Source of the DNA: SCN-70-22 sp046327755
GTDB lineage: Bacteria > Gemmatimonadota > Gemmatimonadetes > Gemmatimonadales > Gemmatimonadaceae
Direction of reading: 5' to 3'
Assembly: GCA_046327755.1 (NCBI GenBank)
Contig: JAXLXW010000004.1
Location: 1-64,000, forward strand
DNA: 64,000 nt
The notes under the pieces are model-generated. The model searched no databases. It was not told the DNA's origin and saw only the letters and a program-made list of their open reading frames with translations. Every line of letters starts with the position of its first letter. Positions within the stretch are counted from its first letter, which is position 1. Of the stretch, positions 23,954-34,272 are shown piece after piece. The position numbers were made by a program, and so were the translations under genes.

Positions 23954-24783
23954 AGTCGCTCCAGGACGCCGGTGACGAGCGACGTCAGGTGCGGCTCGGC
24001 CTTCGCCGCCACGGCGATGATCTTCTCCAGCGACGCTGGCTCCAGCGCGTCGGGAAGGCACAGGTCCGTGATGATCGAGACGCCAAGGACCCGCATCCCG
24101 CCATGCACCGCGACGATCACCTCGGGGACCGTCGACATCCCCACGACGTCGGCGCCGAGAGTGCGCAGCATGCGGTACTCGGCACGCGTCTCGAGATTGG
24201 GCCCGGTGACCGCCACGTAAACGCCTTCGCGCAACGTGATCCCTTGCCGCTTGGCCTCGGCGCGCGCGATCTCGCGCAGCGCGGCATCATACGGCTCCGA
24301 CATGTCGGGGAAGCGCGGCCCGAGGCGATCGTCGTTGCGCCCCAGCAGCGGATTGTCGCCCAGCAGGTTGATGTGATCGGCGATGAGCATCAAGTCGCCG
24401 GCCTGCCACAGCGGGTGCATCCCGCCGCAGGCGTTGGACACCACGAGCGTCCGCGCGCCTAACGCGCGAAGCACCCGCACCGGGAAGGTCACTTGCTGCA
24501 GTGAGTATCCCTCGTACCGGTGGAAGCGCCCCTGCATCGCGATCACGGTCTTCCCCGCGAGCGTTCCGCAGAGCAGCCGCCCAGCGTGCGACTCAACCGT
24601 CGACAGCGGGAACTCCGGAATGTCGCCGTACTCGATCACCTGCTCGACCTCGATGGCCTTGGCCAGGCCACCCAGCCCCGTTCCCAGCACGATCGCCACA
24701 TCGGGGACGCGTGCAAAACGTGCGCGCACGGCCGCGGCCGCGCGTTCGATCGCCTCGAAGGAATGCCCGATCTCTGTAGTCAC
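23950..24783 (-). CDS. punA: Purine nucleoside phosphorylase
   Basis: Phosphorolysis of purine nucleosides to base and (deoxy)ribose-1-phosphate. About 277 residues from GTG 24783 (VTTEIGHSFEAIERA). The trimeric PNP signature is present: VAIVLGTGLGGLA, the phosphate loop HAGRL, GRFHRYEGYS, SNACGGMHP and VTGPNLETRAEYRM, GADVVGMSTVPE. It overlaps ileS by 4 bp. The start codon abuts a run of 8-bp GAAGACGA repeats that must serve as the ribosome-binding region. Confidence 0.93.
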   Translation of the reverse strand: MTTEIGHSFEAIERAAAAVRARFARVPDVAIVLGTGLGGLAKAIEVEQVIEYGDIPEFPLSTVESHAGRLLCGTLAGKTVIAMQGRFHRYEGYSLQQVTFPVRVLRALGARTLVVSNACGGMHPLWQAGDLMLIADHINLLGDNPLLGRNDDRLGPRFPDMSEPYDAALREIARAEAKRQGITLREGVYVAVTGPNLETRAEYRMLRTLGADVVGMSTVPEVIVAVHGGMRVLGVSIITDLCLPDALEPASLEKIIAVAAKAEPHLTSLVTGVLERL

Positions 24784-24812
24784 TCGTCTTCTCGTCTTCT
24801 CGTCTTCTCGTC
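24784..24812 (-). repeat. 8-bp GAAGACGA tandem repeat at the PNP start
   Basis: Three and a half copies of tcgtcttc (plus strand) directly precede the GTG start at 24783. On the mRNA this reads as repeated GAAGACGA, a weak Shine-Dalgarno-like purine tract. Slippage would change spacing but not reading frame, because the repeat lies outside the coding region. Confidence 0.8.
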
Positions 24813-24835
24813 GACTCGCCGGCTCGTCCTGTGAC

Positions 24836-25420
24836 TCACTGCTCCTTGAACAGCGAGTCGAGCCACTCCGGGTGTGCCGCCGCGTCGCCTTCGCGCGCCT
24901 CGGCGCCCGTGCTCGTCCCCGCCGCCGCGTCATCGCGGCGTGGCGGCGCGATCGCCGCACTCGCCTCCGCCGCCTCGATCTCCGACAGCTGGCGCTCGAC
25001 CATCGTGCGCAGCTGCGCGAGGTAGCTGCGCCGCTGCCGGGTGAGTGTTTCGAGGTCGCCCTGCACCCGGCGTATCTCGTTGGTCGCGCCCGACACGATG
25101 CGCTCGGCTTCGGCGCGCGCCTCGCGCAGGATCAGCTGCGCCTCGCGTTCGGCCTGCTCGCGCACCTCGGCGCGCAGCTGCTGCGCCGAGATCAGCGCCT
25201 CGTTGATCGCCTTGTCTCGCTCGCGAAAAGCGCGCAGCTGCTCGTGAAAGCCCTGCGCTTTCCCCTCGAGCACCTGGCACTGCTTCACCAGGCGCTCCAC
25301 CTCGTTGGCCGCCTGCTCGCGAAACTGGTCGACACGCGCTCGGTCATAGCCGCGCAGGGCGCTCCCGAAGTCGTAGCGCCGGATGTCGAGCGGTGTCAGG
25401 TGGAATGATTCGTCGGTCAT
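24836..25420 (-). CDS. divIVA: DivIVA-domain protein
   Basis: A 194-residue coiled-coil protein of the DivIVA/GpsB type, which marks curved membrane and cell poles. The N-terminal membrane-binding motif is LTPLDIRRYDFGSALRGYDRARVDQF, the family hallmark, followed by about 120 residues of unbroken heptad-rich coiled coil (RLVKQCQVLEGKAQGFHEQLRAF onward). A low-complexity tail ends PEWLDSLFKEQ. It overlaps yggS by 4 bp. A pole marker close to an Mgl polarity module is notable, although its neighbours are conserved housekeeping genes. Confidence 0.9.
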   Translation of the reverse strand: MTDESFHLTPLDIRRYDFGSALRGYDRARVDQFREQAANEVERLVKQCQVLEGKAQGFHEQLRAFRERDKAINEALISAQQLRAEVREQAEREAQLILREARAEAERIVSGATNEIRRVQGDLETLTRQRRSYLAQLRTMVERQLSEIEAAEASAAIAPPRRDDAAAGTSTGAEAREGDAAAHPEWLDSLFKEQ

Positions 25421-26100
25421 GGCGTGCGCTCTCCAAACAGGATCGTCCCCAGGCGGACCATCGTCGCCCCTTCCTCGACCGCAACCTCGAAGTCGTTCGA
25501 CATCCCCATCGATAGCTCGTGCGCCGCATGTCCCGCGCTACGCAACATCTCGCGTGCGGTGCGTGCCCGGGCGAACGTCTCCCGCAAGACCGCCTCGCTC
25601 GCGTCGAGTGGCGCCATCGTCATCACACCCGCCACATCCAGCGCGTCGAGTCCACGAAGCCGCGTCCCTTCCGCCTCCAACTCGGAGAGGGCGTACCCTC
25701 CCTTGCTCTCTTCTCCCGACACGTTCACCTGCACCAACACGCGGAGTCGCGTCCCCGCCCTCTGCGCCACGTCGTGCAGCGCGTCGGCCAATCGCGCACT
25801 GTCCATCGAGTGCACCAGGGCAAAACGTGTCGCGTGCTTCGCCTTGTTGCGCTGCAAGTGCCCGATCAGATGCCACGCCACCGGTGCAGTGACGTGCGCC
25901 ATCTTGTCGAGCGCTTCCTGCACCTTGTTTTCCCCCACCGAGCGAATGCCGCACGCCCACGCGGCCTCGACCGCGTCAGGACCGTGCGTCTTGGTCACGG
26001 CGATCAGGTCCACCTGCTGGCCGTGCCCGCCACGCGCGACCGCTGCGGCGATGCGCTCCTGCACCGCACGGAGTCGATCAGCCAACCCCGGAAAAGGCAT
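25417..26100 (-). CDS. yggS: YggS-family pyridoxal-phosphate homeostasis protein
   Basis: A PLP-binding alanine-racemase-fold protein without known catalytic activity that buffers free PLP. 227 residues from ATG 26100. The PLP lysine is in LIAVTKTH (K36). GENKVQEALDK, WHLIGHLQRNKAK, ELSMGMSNDFEVAVEEGATMVRLGTILFG are all family signatures. The yggS-divIVA neighbourhood is widespread in bacteria. It lies 11 bp after the DUF2723 gene. Confidence 0.94.
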   Translation of the reverse strand: MPFPGLADRLRAVQERIAAAVARGGHGQQVDLIAVTKTHGPDAVEAAWACGIRSVGENKVQEALDKMAHVTAPVAWHLIGHLQRNKAKHATRFALVHSMDSARLADALHDVAQRAGTRLRVLVQVNVSGEESKGGYALSELEAEGTRLRGLDALDVAGVMTMAPLDASEAVLRETFARARTAREMLRSAGHAAHELSMGMSNDFEVAVEEGATMVRLGTILFGERTP

Positions 26101-26111
26101 AACACAAGAAA

Positions 26112-28097
26112 CTATCGGAAGTTACAGGTCGATTCAAGTAAACCGGCCGCCGCCGAAATCGCGCCACGCACGCGCGCGAGCGCAGCCGCCGGACACCCGA
26201 GAAGGCGCTGAACGTAGCGCCCAGTACCGTCACGCGCGGTAGTGGCCCTCCCTGCCGGATATCCGCTCGCGCCTCGCCGCACGTCCCCCGCTCCGCTCGT
26301 CCGAGCCACCGCCGCTGAGTCGATCACGGGGGGCGCGCCACCGCCTCCCTCGTCAAGCGCGTAGGACATCCCCACCAGGCGCCAACCGGCTCCCGGTGCC
26401 ACGGCGCGCCGGTCTTCAGCGGTCACCGATACCGCAACGTGCAGGGGGCGGCGCTGCACGCGTGCCCCGTCGCCGATGGCCGCCAACGTCGGACCAAGGC
26501 CGCGCCACTCGTCCACGAAGTCGGCTGGGAGCAGCGCGTGACGGCGCGCCAGCTCCGCACGGTACCAGAGCGCGCCGAGGAGCGGGATCGTCACCGTCGT
26601 CACGTCGCGCCGCGTTGCCTCGCCCTGTTGCAGGTACCAGAGCGGAAATGAGTCGTTGTCGCCAGCCACCACGAGCACTGCCCGCTCGGGAAGGTCCGTC
26701 AGCAGCGCAACCGCGAGTTCCCGCGCCAAGGTGGCGTCGGGCGCGCGACGGCGATCGACCGCGCGCCAGTTGAGCGCGAGCGGAAGGATCGCGACGACGA
26801 GTACGACACGCGCGAACCGAGGCGGCAAACGCTCGCCGATGGCGACGAGTCCGCACCCACACCAAATCCCCGCGACCAGAAAGGCAAGGGAGAAGAAGTA
26901 GTCGCGCTCGCGTGCCTCGCGTAGTGCCCCCTGCGGCAGGATGCCGAAGCCGAACGACGGCCCCGCGCGCAGGTTGAGGACGATGACCACCCCGACCGTC
27001 GCGCAGGCCAGGAGGAGTGCCATCGCATTCCAGCTCCGAAGATCACGCCGACGGTGCCACGCTCCCCCAACGATGCCCAGCATGACGAAAACGATGGTCA
27101 GCGGCGTGCGCACCGGCGACGCCCCCGGCGCGTCACTCATCCCCGACGCCACCTGCCAGTCCGCGTACTGGACCAGATTGCCGAGTTGCAGCCAGAGGGG
27201 GGCACGTCGTGGCCAGAGCGGCGGGACGTCGTACTGCCGCCGGGCGACGACGTCGACCAGCGCCTGCCACGTGGTGGCGAACCCCTCGTTGATCGCCGGG
27301 TCGTGCCGGGCGCGCACCAGCATCACGAGGACGAAGCTGGCCCCGAGCACGACCATCGCCAGCGACCCGAGCGCGCTCCACCGCGAAGCCTCGGAATCGC
27401 TTCCGTCAGGCGCAAGCCGCGCCGCCAGCGCCAACAGCACCCCGACGACGATGGGGAGCGGCCGCACCGTGCCCAGGCCCGCGGCAACGCACCATGCGGA
27501 AAGCGGCGCGATGGCGGCACGCACCGAGAGGCCGGCGGAGCGATCGGTGGCCGCCAGGAGGATGACCGCTGGCCCCGCGACCAACGCGCTGATGTGCAGC
27601 GGCACCGCCAGACCGAAGAGAAACGCGATCGCCACGCGATGACGCACGCTCCATTGCGTCCCCGCGAGTTCCGCGAAGACCAGCGCCACGGCGATGAGAA
27701 GTGTCGCATACGCGTACACCTCCGCCTCGGTGGCGCTCTGCCAGACCGCGGCCGTCCCGCCACCGACCAGCGCGCCGGCGATCCCTGCCGCCGCGCGCCC
27801 GGTCCAGCGCGTCACGAGCCAGGCGAGGATCGCCGCCGCCCCCGCCGTGCAGGCCGCCGAGGCGAGGTTCACCGCCAGCGCAAACGGCAGCCACCCCGCG
27901 GCCAGCGACCACGCGCGCGCCGCAAAGACAAACAGCGGAGTTCCGGGCGGATGTGGCACGCCGAGCGCGCGGATCGCCGCGAGGAACTCGCCACTGTCCC
28001 AGAGCGTGACCGTGGGAGCGAGCGTCGCCACGTAGGCAACGAGAAGGGCGCCGCCACTGATCGCGGCGGCGCCCCTGGGCGACAGGCGAGCGTCCAA
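26112..28097 (-). CDS. DUF2723-family polytopic membrane protein
   Basis: A large membrane protein (661 residues from TTG 28097) of the DUF2723 family, distantly related to GT-C glycosyltransferases such as eukaryotic TMEM260. The N-terminal motif TLAPTVTLWDSGEFLAA with DSGE, followed by LGVPHPPGTPLFV, is diagnostic. About ten to eleven membrane helices are visible before a soluble C-terminal domain (VLVVAGDNDSFPLWYLQQ). The start is uncertain: TTG 28097 overlaps a hairpin just after ftsH, and no Shine-Dalgarno is obvious. The C-terminal 80 residues are low-complexity. Confidence 0.82.
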   Translation of the reverse strand: MDARLSPRGAAAISGGALLVAYVATLAPTVTLWDSGEFLAAIRALGVPHPPGTPLFVFAARAWSLAAGWLPFALAVNLASAACTAGAAAILAWLVTRWTGRAAAGIAGALVGGGTAAVWQSATEAEVYAYATLLIAVALVFAELAGTQWSVRHRVAIAFLFGLAVPLHISALVAGPAVILLAATDRSAGLSVRAAIAPLSAWCVAAGLGTVRPLPIVVGVLLALAARLAPDGSDSEASRWSALGSLAMVVLGASFVLVMLVRARHDPAINEGFATTWQALVDVVARRQYDVPPLWPRRAPLWLQLGNLVQYADWQVASGMSDAPGASPVRTPLTIVFVMLGIVGGAWHRRRDLRSWNAMALLLACATVGVVIVLNLRAGPSFGFGILPQGALREARERDYFFSLAFLVAGIWCGCGLVAIGERLPPRFARVVLVVAILPLALNWRAVDRRRAPDATLARELAVALLTDLPERAVLVVAGDNDSFPLWYLQQGEATRRDVTTVTIPLLGALWYRAELARRHALLPADFVDEWRGLGPTLAAIGDGARVQRRPLHVAVSVTAEDRRAVAPGAGWRLVGMSYALDEGGGGAPPVIDSAAVARTSGAGDVRRGASGYPAGRATTARDGTGRYVQRLLGCPAAALARVRGAISAAAGLLESTCNFR

Positions 28098-28104
28098 CGC
28101 TCGC
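28086..28104. terminator. Short GC hairpin after ftsH stop
   Basis: GCGAGCG and CGCTCGC form a perfect 7-bp stem around TCCAA, starting two bases after the ftsH TAA. There is no T tract, so it is more likely a pause or processing site between ftsH and the DUF2723 gene than a full terminator. It contains the proposed TTG start of the next gene. Confidence 0.35.
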
Positions 28105-28105
28105 G

Positions 28106-30085
<1,980 letters not shown>

Positions 30086-30100
30086 GTCTGCGGTCTCTGG

Positions 30101-30652
30101 TTACTGCAAGCTCGCAATATACGGCAAGTGCCGGAAGCTCTCGGCGTGATCGAGGCCGTACCCGACGAGAAACTCGTGGGGGGCGTCGAATCCGGAGAAC
30201 TTCGGCGGATACGTCAGGTGCGTGGCGATGTGCTTGTCGAGCAGGGCACAGACCTCGAGCGAGCGCGGGCGGCGCTCCTGCAGCAGGGCCATGACCTTGC
30301 TCAAGGTTCGGCCGGAATCGACGATGTCCTCTACCAAGAGAATGTGCTTCCCCTCGAGCTCTGTTTCCGGATCATACACCAAACGGACAAATCCGCTCGA
30401 AACGGTCTCGTTCCCGTAGGAGGAGGCAACCAGGAAGTCCACCTTGAGCGGCCGGTCGATGCAGCGTACCAGGTCGCTCAGGAAGATGAAGCTCCCCTTC
30501 AATAATCCAAGGACGAGAAGGTCGCCATCGGGATACGCCGCCGTGATCTCCCGCCCCAACTCCGCGACGCGCGCGGCGATGATGTCGGCGGGAAATGCGA
30601 TGCGCTTGACAGTGCGTCCCTCGAGACGCGGATCATGAACGGAGGCGTTCAC
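30101..30652 (-). CDS. hpt: Hypoxanthine phosphoribosyltransferase
   Basis: Salvages hypoxanthine/guanine to IMP/GMP using PRPP. 183 residues from GTG 30652, overlapping the tilS end by 20 bp. The PRPP-binding motif is LLVEDIVDSGRTL (about 105-117). LVLGLLKGSFIFLSDL and VDFLVASSYG are the other conserved blocks. The upstream frame to 30748 lies inside tilS and is not used. Confidence 0.94.
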   Translation of the reverse strand: MNASVHDPRLEGRTVKRIAFPADIIAARVAELGREITAAYPDGDLLVLGLLKGSFIFLSDLVRCIDRPLKVDFLVASSYGNETVSSGFVRLVYDPETELEGKHILLVEDIVDSGRTLSKVMALLQERRPRSLEVCALLDKHIATHLTYPPKFSGFDAPHEFLVGYGLDHAESFRHLPYIASLQ

Positions 30653-31970
30653 AGACGAAGCAGACTCTCGGCCGACCGGGCCGAACGGTAGCCGCAGGTC
30701 CGCGGCGCACTCCCGGAATCCAGACAATCTCGCCATCTGCCACGACAACGGGCCACCCCTCTCGATCCGGCGCGGCGACCCGCCGATCCGCGAAGAACCG
30801 TTTCACGCGGCGCGGGCGTCCGCCTGACGAGTCCATGCGATCTCCCGCCTGCCACGCCCGAACTTCGAGCGTCGCTTCAGCCGGAAGCCAGCTCGACCAG
30901 GCATCCGGATCGCCGCCGTCGAGCGCGGGCGCCTCACTCCGGCTCCCTTCACGCCGCCCCGATTGCACCGAACGAACGATTCCCCCGCGCGCGCCGCCCG
31001 GCATCGGGTGAAGCTCCGACACGGGACGGAATCGAAAGGGGCCAAAGCACGTCTCGGCGCCGGTGCTCAGACGCGAGCCGGACGCCGCAGCTGCCTCGCA
31101 CCGCCGAATCTCGACGGCTTCGCGACGATGCACCGCCTCGTACCCGCCAGACAACGGAATTCGCCTTCCCCCTCGCCCGCTCACGGCGAACTCCACGAGG
31201 CGCTCGGTCCCGCGCCAGTCCAGCGCGACCCCCGCCATCTCAGCGACCGTCTGCCAGAAGAGGGCGCGGGCGCCCGGCTCCCACGATTCGTCGGTCACCT
31301 GCCGGGCGATGGCGCGCCCGGTCCCCATCTCCAGGATGTGCGGCGTGACCGCGGACAGGCACGTCCGACGCAGCGCCGCCGCGCGATCGGCGAGCGCGAG
31401 CAGGTCGTCCGCGAGACGCGGATCGACGGCGTGCATGGCGGGGAGCAGGTCGAGCCGGATCCGGTTGCGCAGGTGGAGGCGCGTCGCGTTGCTCGGGTCA
31501 TCGACGTGCGCAACGCCGTGCGCGGCGGCGTACGCGAGCACCGACTCGCGCCCGACGTCAAGCAGCGGACGCCGGATGGACGAAGGGGCGCGCAGTGCAC
31601 TCAACCCGCGCGCGCCGGCGCCGCGCATCGCGCGCATCACGACCGTCTCGAGTTGGTCGTCGCGCGTGTGCGCGGTCACGACGTGCGCGCGATGTTCGTG
31701 CGCGACGCGTCTCAGAAAGTCCCAACGTGCGGCTCGCCACTCCGCCTCCGTCGCGCCGACGAGCGGCTCCGGGGGCGTTCCGGCGATCACGCGCAGCCCC
31801 CATTCGGCAGCCGAGCGCCGCACATGTTCGACCGCCAGCCGGGCATGCGCCCCCGTCCCGTGATCGAAGGTTGCGACGACCACGCGACCCGCGGCGTCGG
31901 TCGACGCACATGCCTGCGCCATGGCATGCAGAAGCACCATGGAATCGACCCCTCCCGAGACGGCGAGCAC
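30633..31970 (-). CDS. tilS: tRNA(Ile)-lysidine synthetase
   Basis: Modifies C34 of tRNA-Ile(CAU) to lysidine. The ATP-pyrophosphatase loop SGGVDSMVLLHA lies right at the N-terminus of the visible frame, followed by FDHGTGAHARLAVEHV and VTAHTRDDQLETVVMRAMRGAG. A C-terminal TilS substrate domain with GDRMDSSGGRPRRVKRFFADRRVAAPDR is present. The only conventional start is GTG 31970, four residues before SGG. In-frame sequence upstream (ARLRTLVASLLEGDDRFV) looks protein-like, so a non-standard start such as CTG further upstream is possible. Confidence 0.9.
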   Translation of the reverse strand: MLAVSGGVDSMVLLHAMAQACASTDAAGRVVVATFDHGTGAHARLAVEHVRRSAAEWGLRVIAGTPPEPLVGATEAEWRAARWDFLRRVAHEHRAHVVTAHTRDDQLETVVMRAMRGAGARGLSALRAPSSIRRPLLDVGRESVLAYAAAHGVAHVDDPSNATRLHLRNRIRLDLLPAMHAVDPRLADDLLALADRAAALRRTCLSAVTPHILEMGTGRAIARQVTDESWEPGARALFWQTVAEMAGVALDWRGTERLVEFAVSGRGGRRIPLSGGYEAVHRREAVEIRRCEAAAASGSRLSTGAETCFGPFRFRPVSELHPMPGGARGGIVRSVQSGRREGSRSEAPALDGGDPDAWSSWLPAEATLEVRAWQAGDRMDSSGGRPRRVKRFFADRRVAAPDREGWPVVVADGEIVWIPGVRRGPAATVRPGRPRVCFVCERLRS

Positions 31971-32236
31971 AAATCGGTCGTCCCCTTCGAGGAGGGAGGC
32001 GACCAGGGTGCGAAGGCGCGCAGGGGTGGTGGACGTGGGGCCTCGGCGGAACAGGAATCGCGAGACGCACGCGGGACGCGCGTACGATTCGCCCGACAGC
32101 AGTCTCCGGGAATCTATCGCGGGAACGGGTGGGGATGATCGCCCGTTCGCGGGGTGGATGGCGCACTTTCGCAGGGTGGGCGCGCCAACTACTTTCTCTG
32201 CGTCACCGACGACCTTTTTCCGACTGAGGACGGATC

Positions 32237-32401
32237 GTGGAGCATTCTTCGCCGCTTGGCACGCTGTGGGCCGGACTTGGACTGGGCGCCTTCTACCTCG
32301 CGCTCACCTGGGTCAACATCCTCCTGGGCCACTTCCTGACGCCGCTCTTCCTGATCCCGATGACCTGGCTGCAGGACGCCGCGAAGGGCAAGAACGCGTA
32401 G
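32237..32401 (+). CDS. Small membrane protein, 54 residues
   Basis: A GTG-started frame encodes a 54-residue protein beginning VEHSSPLGTLWAGLG. One long or two short hydrophobic segments follow (LGAFYLALTWVNILLGHFLT, PLFLIPMTWLQ), and the tail is basic (DAAKGKNA). GAGG lies 8-9 bases before the GTG. The stop is followed by a 13-bp perfect hairpin at 32450-32480. The gene is divergent from tilS. No family is recognised. The composition (amphipathic, no rare codons) and the terminator support it being real. Confidence 0.6.
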   Translation: MEHSSPLGTLWAGLGLGAFYLALTWVNILLGHFLTPLFLIPMTWLQDAAKGKNA

Positions 32402-32449
32402 GTCCGGACTGCATGGCCGTCATGAGCCGTGCCCAAGTGACATCGCAGC

Positions 32450-32480
32450 GTGGGACGAAGGCGCCGAGCCTTCGTCCCAC
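32450..32480 (+). terminator. Hairpin terminator after the 54-residue gene
   Basis: GTGGGACGAAGGC and GCCTTCGTCCCAC form a perfect 13-bp stem around GCCGA. The following bases (CATTCGTTTGG) form only a weak T-rich stretch. The hairpin sits about 50 bp after the stop at 32401 and before lemA. Confidence 0.65.
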
Positions 32481-32563
32481 CATTCGTTTGGGACCTCGGT
32501 GTCGCGGCGCGCACCGCCTCGGGCGCGCTGCTCGAGCTTCACTGCCCTGAACAGGAGCCTTCC

Positions 32564-33124
32564 ATGCTCGTGATCCTCCTGCTGGTGATCGTGGTGGTGG
32601 CGTTCTGGTTCGTCGGCGCGTACAACGGCCTCGTCGCCCTCAAGAACCAGGTGGCCAACGCCTGGAAGCAGATCGACGTGCAGCTCAAGCGGCGGCACGA
32701 CCTCATCCCCAACCTCGTGAACAGCGTGAAGGGGGCGATGAAGTTCGAGCGCGAGACGCTGGAGGCGGTCGTGGCGGCGCGCAACAAGGCCATCCAGGTG
32801 GAACAGTCGGGTGGCGGTGTGGCGGCGACGGCGCAGGCGGAAGCGCAGCTCACCGCGTCGCTGGGACGCCTCATGGCGGTGGTGGAAGCGTACCCCGACC
32901 TCAAGGCGACCGCCAACATGGGCCAGCTGCAAGAAGAGCTGGTGTCCACCGAGAACAAGATCGCCTTCGCGCGGCAGCTCTACAACGACACCGCGACGCA
33001 GTACAACACGCGGCAGCGGCAGGTCCCGACCGTCTTCGTCGCCGGCATGGCAGGCGCCTCTCCCGTCGAGCTGTGGGCGATCGAGGACAACGCCGAGCGC
33101 GCCCTGCCCAAGGTGGAGTTCTAG
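32564..33124 (+). CDS. lemA: LemA-family protein
   Basis: A 186-residue membrane-anchored helical protein of unknown biochemical role. It has an N-terminal membrane helix (LVILLLVIVVVAFWFVGAYN) and the LemA core LVALKNQVANAWKQIDVQLKRRHDLIPNLV, with later SLGRLMAVVEAYPDLKA and YNTRQRQVP. GGAG lies nine bases before the ATG. lemA followed by an htpX-type protease is a common pair, suggesting joint action in envelope stress or membrane-protein turnover. Confidence 0.95.
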   Translation: MLVILLLVIVVVAFWFVGAYNGLVALKNQVANAWKQIDVQLKRRHDLIPNLVNSVKGAMKFERETLEAVVAARNKAIQVEQSGGGVAATAQAEAQLTASLGRLMAVVEAYPDLKATANMGQLQEELVSTENKIAFARQLYNDTATQYNTRQRQVPTVFVAGMAGASPVELWAIEDNAERALPKVEF

Positions 33125-33127
33125 CAC

Positions 33128-34117
33128 CTGGGCACCGACCTCTTCACGCAGCAGGCCCGCAACCGTTCGCGCTCGCGCTGGGTCGTCGCCGGGTTCATCG
33201 CCTTCTTCGCCTGGTTGGGGTTTGGCGGCGACTTCATCGCCTATCTCGCGACGCGGGATGCAGAGCCGGGGGCGTATCACCACGTCGTCCCCGCCCTCGG
33301 CGTGCTCCTGACGGTGGTGGCCGCGGCCATCGCCGCCTATGCGTGGAGTACCGGTGCGCAGAAGGTCCTCTGGTCGACGGGGGCGCGCGAGGTGATCGAT
33401 CCCGCCACACCCGCAGAGCGAGAACTGGTGAACGTGGTCGACGAGATGGCGATCGCGAGCGGGCTCCCCCGCCCCCGGATCTGGATCGTCCCCGACGACG
33501 ACCCAAACGCCTTCGCCACCGGGCGCGACGAGCGCCTCGCCCACGTTGCCGTCACCGAGGGGCTCCTGCGCACGCTCTCGCGCGACGAGCTGCAGGGCGT
33601 GATTGCCCACGAGCTGGGGCACATCCGCAACCTCGACGTGCGCCTGATGACGATCCTTGCGGCGCTGGTGGGGGCGGTGGCGCTCCTGGGCGACGGGATG
33701 TGGCGCATGATGGGGCGCGGCGGCGTGCGTGTCTCGTCGGGGAGCGGGCATCGCAGCAGCAAGAAGGGGGATGCGAACGCCCTGCTCATCGTCCTGCTGC
33801 TCATCTGGCTGATGAGCTGGTTCCTCGCCCCGCTCATCACGCGCCTCCTGGCCATGAGCGTGAGTCGCGAGCGCGAATACCTGGCCGATGCGATGAGTGC
33901 TCAGTTCACGCGCAACCCGCTCGCGCTGGCCAGTGCGCTGGAGAAGATCGAGGGGGCCGCATCGCCGACGCGCGCCATCAAGAAGGGGAGCGCGCACCTC
34001 TGCATCGCCGACCCCCTCGGCGCCTCGCGCCGCGTGGCGACGCTTTTCGCGACGCACCCTCCCATGGCGGCGCGCGTGCAGCGACTGCGCGCGATGGGAT
34101 ATGCCAACCAGGGATGA
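33128..34117 (+). CDS. htpX: HtpX-like M48 membrane metalloprotease
   Basis: A zinc protease of the inner membrane. The active site is AHELGHIRNLD (H161, E162, H165) with the third ligand in SREREYLADAMSAQF. Membrane helices lie at about 19-40, 52-72 and 210-230. The protein-like N-terminus (LGTDLFTQQARNRSRSRW) begins immediately after the lemA stop and contains no ATG/GTG/TTG. The likely start is therefore CTG 33128, with GGTGGAG from the lemA 3' end as ribosome-binding site; TTG 33215 would delete the first membrane helix. The protein has 329 residues from CTG. Confidence 0.88.
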   Translation: MGTDLFTQQARNRSRSRWVVAGFIAFFAWLGFGGDFIAYLATRDAEPGAYHHVVPALGVLLTVVAAAIAAYAWSTGAQKVLWSTGAREVIDPATPAERELVNVVDEMAIASGLPRPRIWIVPDDDPNAFATGRDERLAHVAVTEGLLRTLSRDELQGVIAHELGHIRNLDVRLMTILAALVGAVALLGDGMWRMMGRGGVRVSSGSGHRSSKKGDANALLIVLLLIWLMSWFLAPLITRLLAMSVSREREYLADAMSAQFTRNPLALASALEKIEGAASPTRAIKKGSAHLCIADPLGASRRVATLFATHPPMAARVQRLRAMGYANQG

Positions 34118-34174
34118 CGCGCAGCTGACGGGGGGGCGTCCGCCGATCCCCTCCCCGTGCGCCGGGACCTCGCT

Positions 34175-34191
34175 CACACAATCCCTGTGTG
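34175..34191. promoter_or_regulatory. Palindromic operator-like site before secreted peptidase gene
   Basis: CACACA-ATCCC-TGTGTG is a perfect inverted repeat with 6-bp arms. It lies in the 155-bp gap between htpX and the 983-residue peptidase gene, about 80 bp before its start. It could bind a dimeric regulator. No regulator family is assigned. Confidence 0.3.
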
Positions 34192-34272
34192 CCACGCCGA
34201 GCCGAGGTCGCTCCCCCACGGTGTAAGTTCGTCCCGCCCGCCCCTCTCGTGCTTCACGTACGTCCCCAGCCA

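Noticed and set aside
21503..24220. 905-residue open frame on the plus strand
   Set aside because: It is antisense to ileS and the purine nucleoside phosphorylase. Its composition is Arg/Val/His/Asp-rich without any domain, typical of the open opposite frame in GC-rich genes.
23269..24812. Short direct repeats as a CRISPR array
   Set aside because: Units are 7-8 bp, directly adjacent and without spacers; they are simple tandem repeats.
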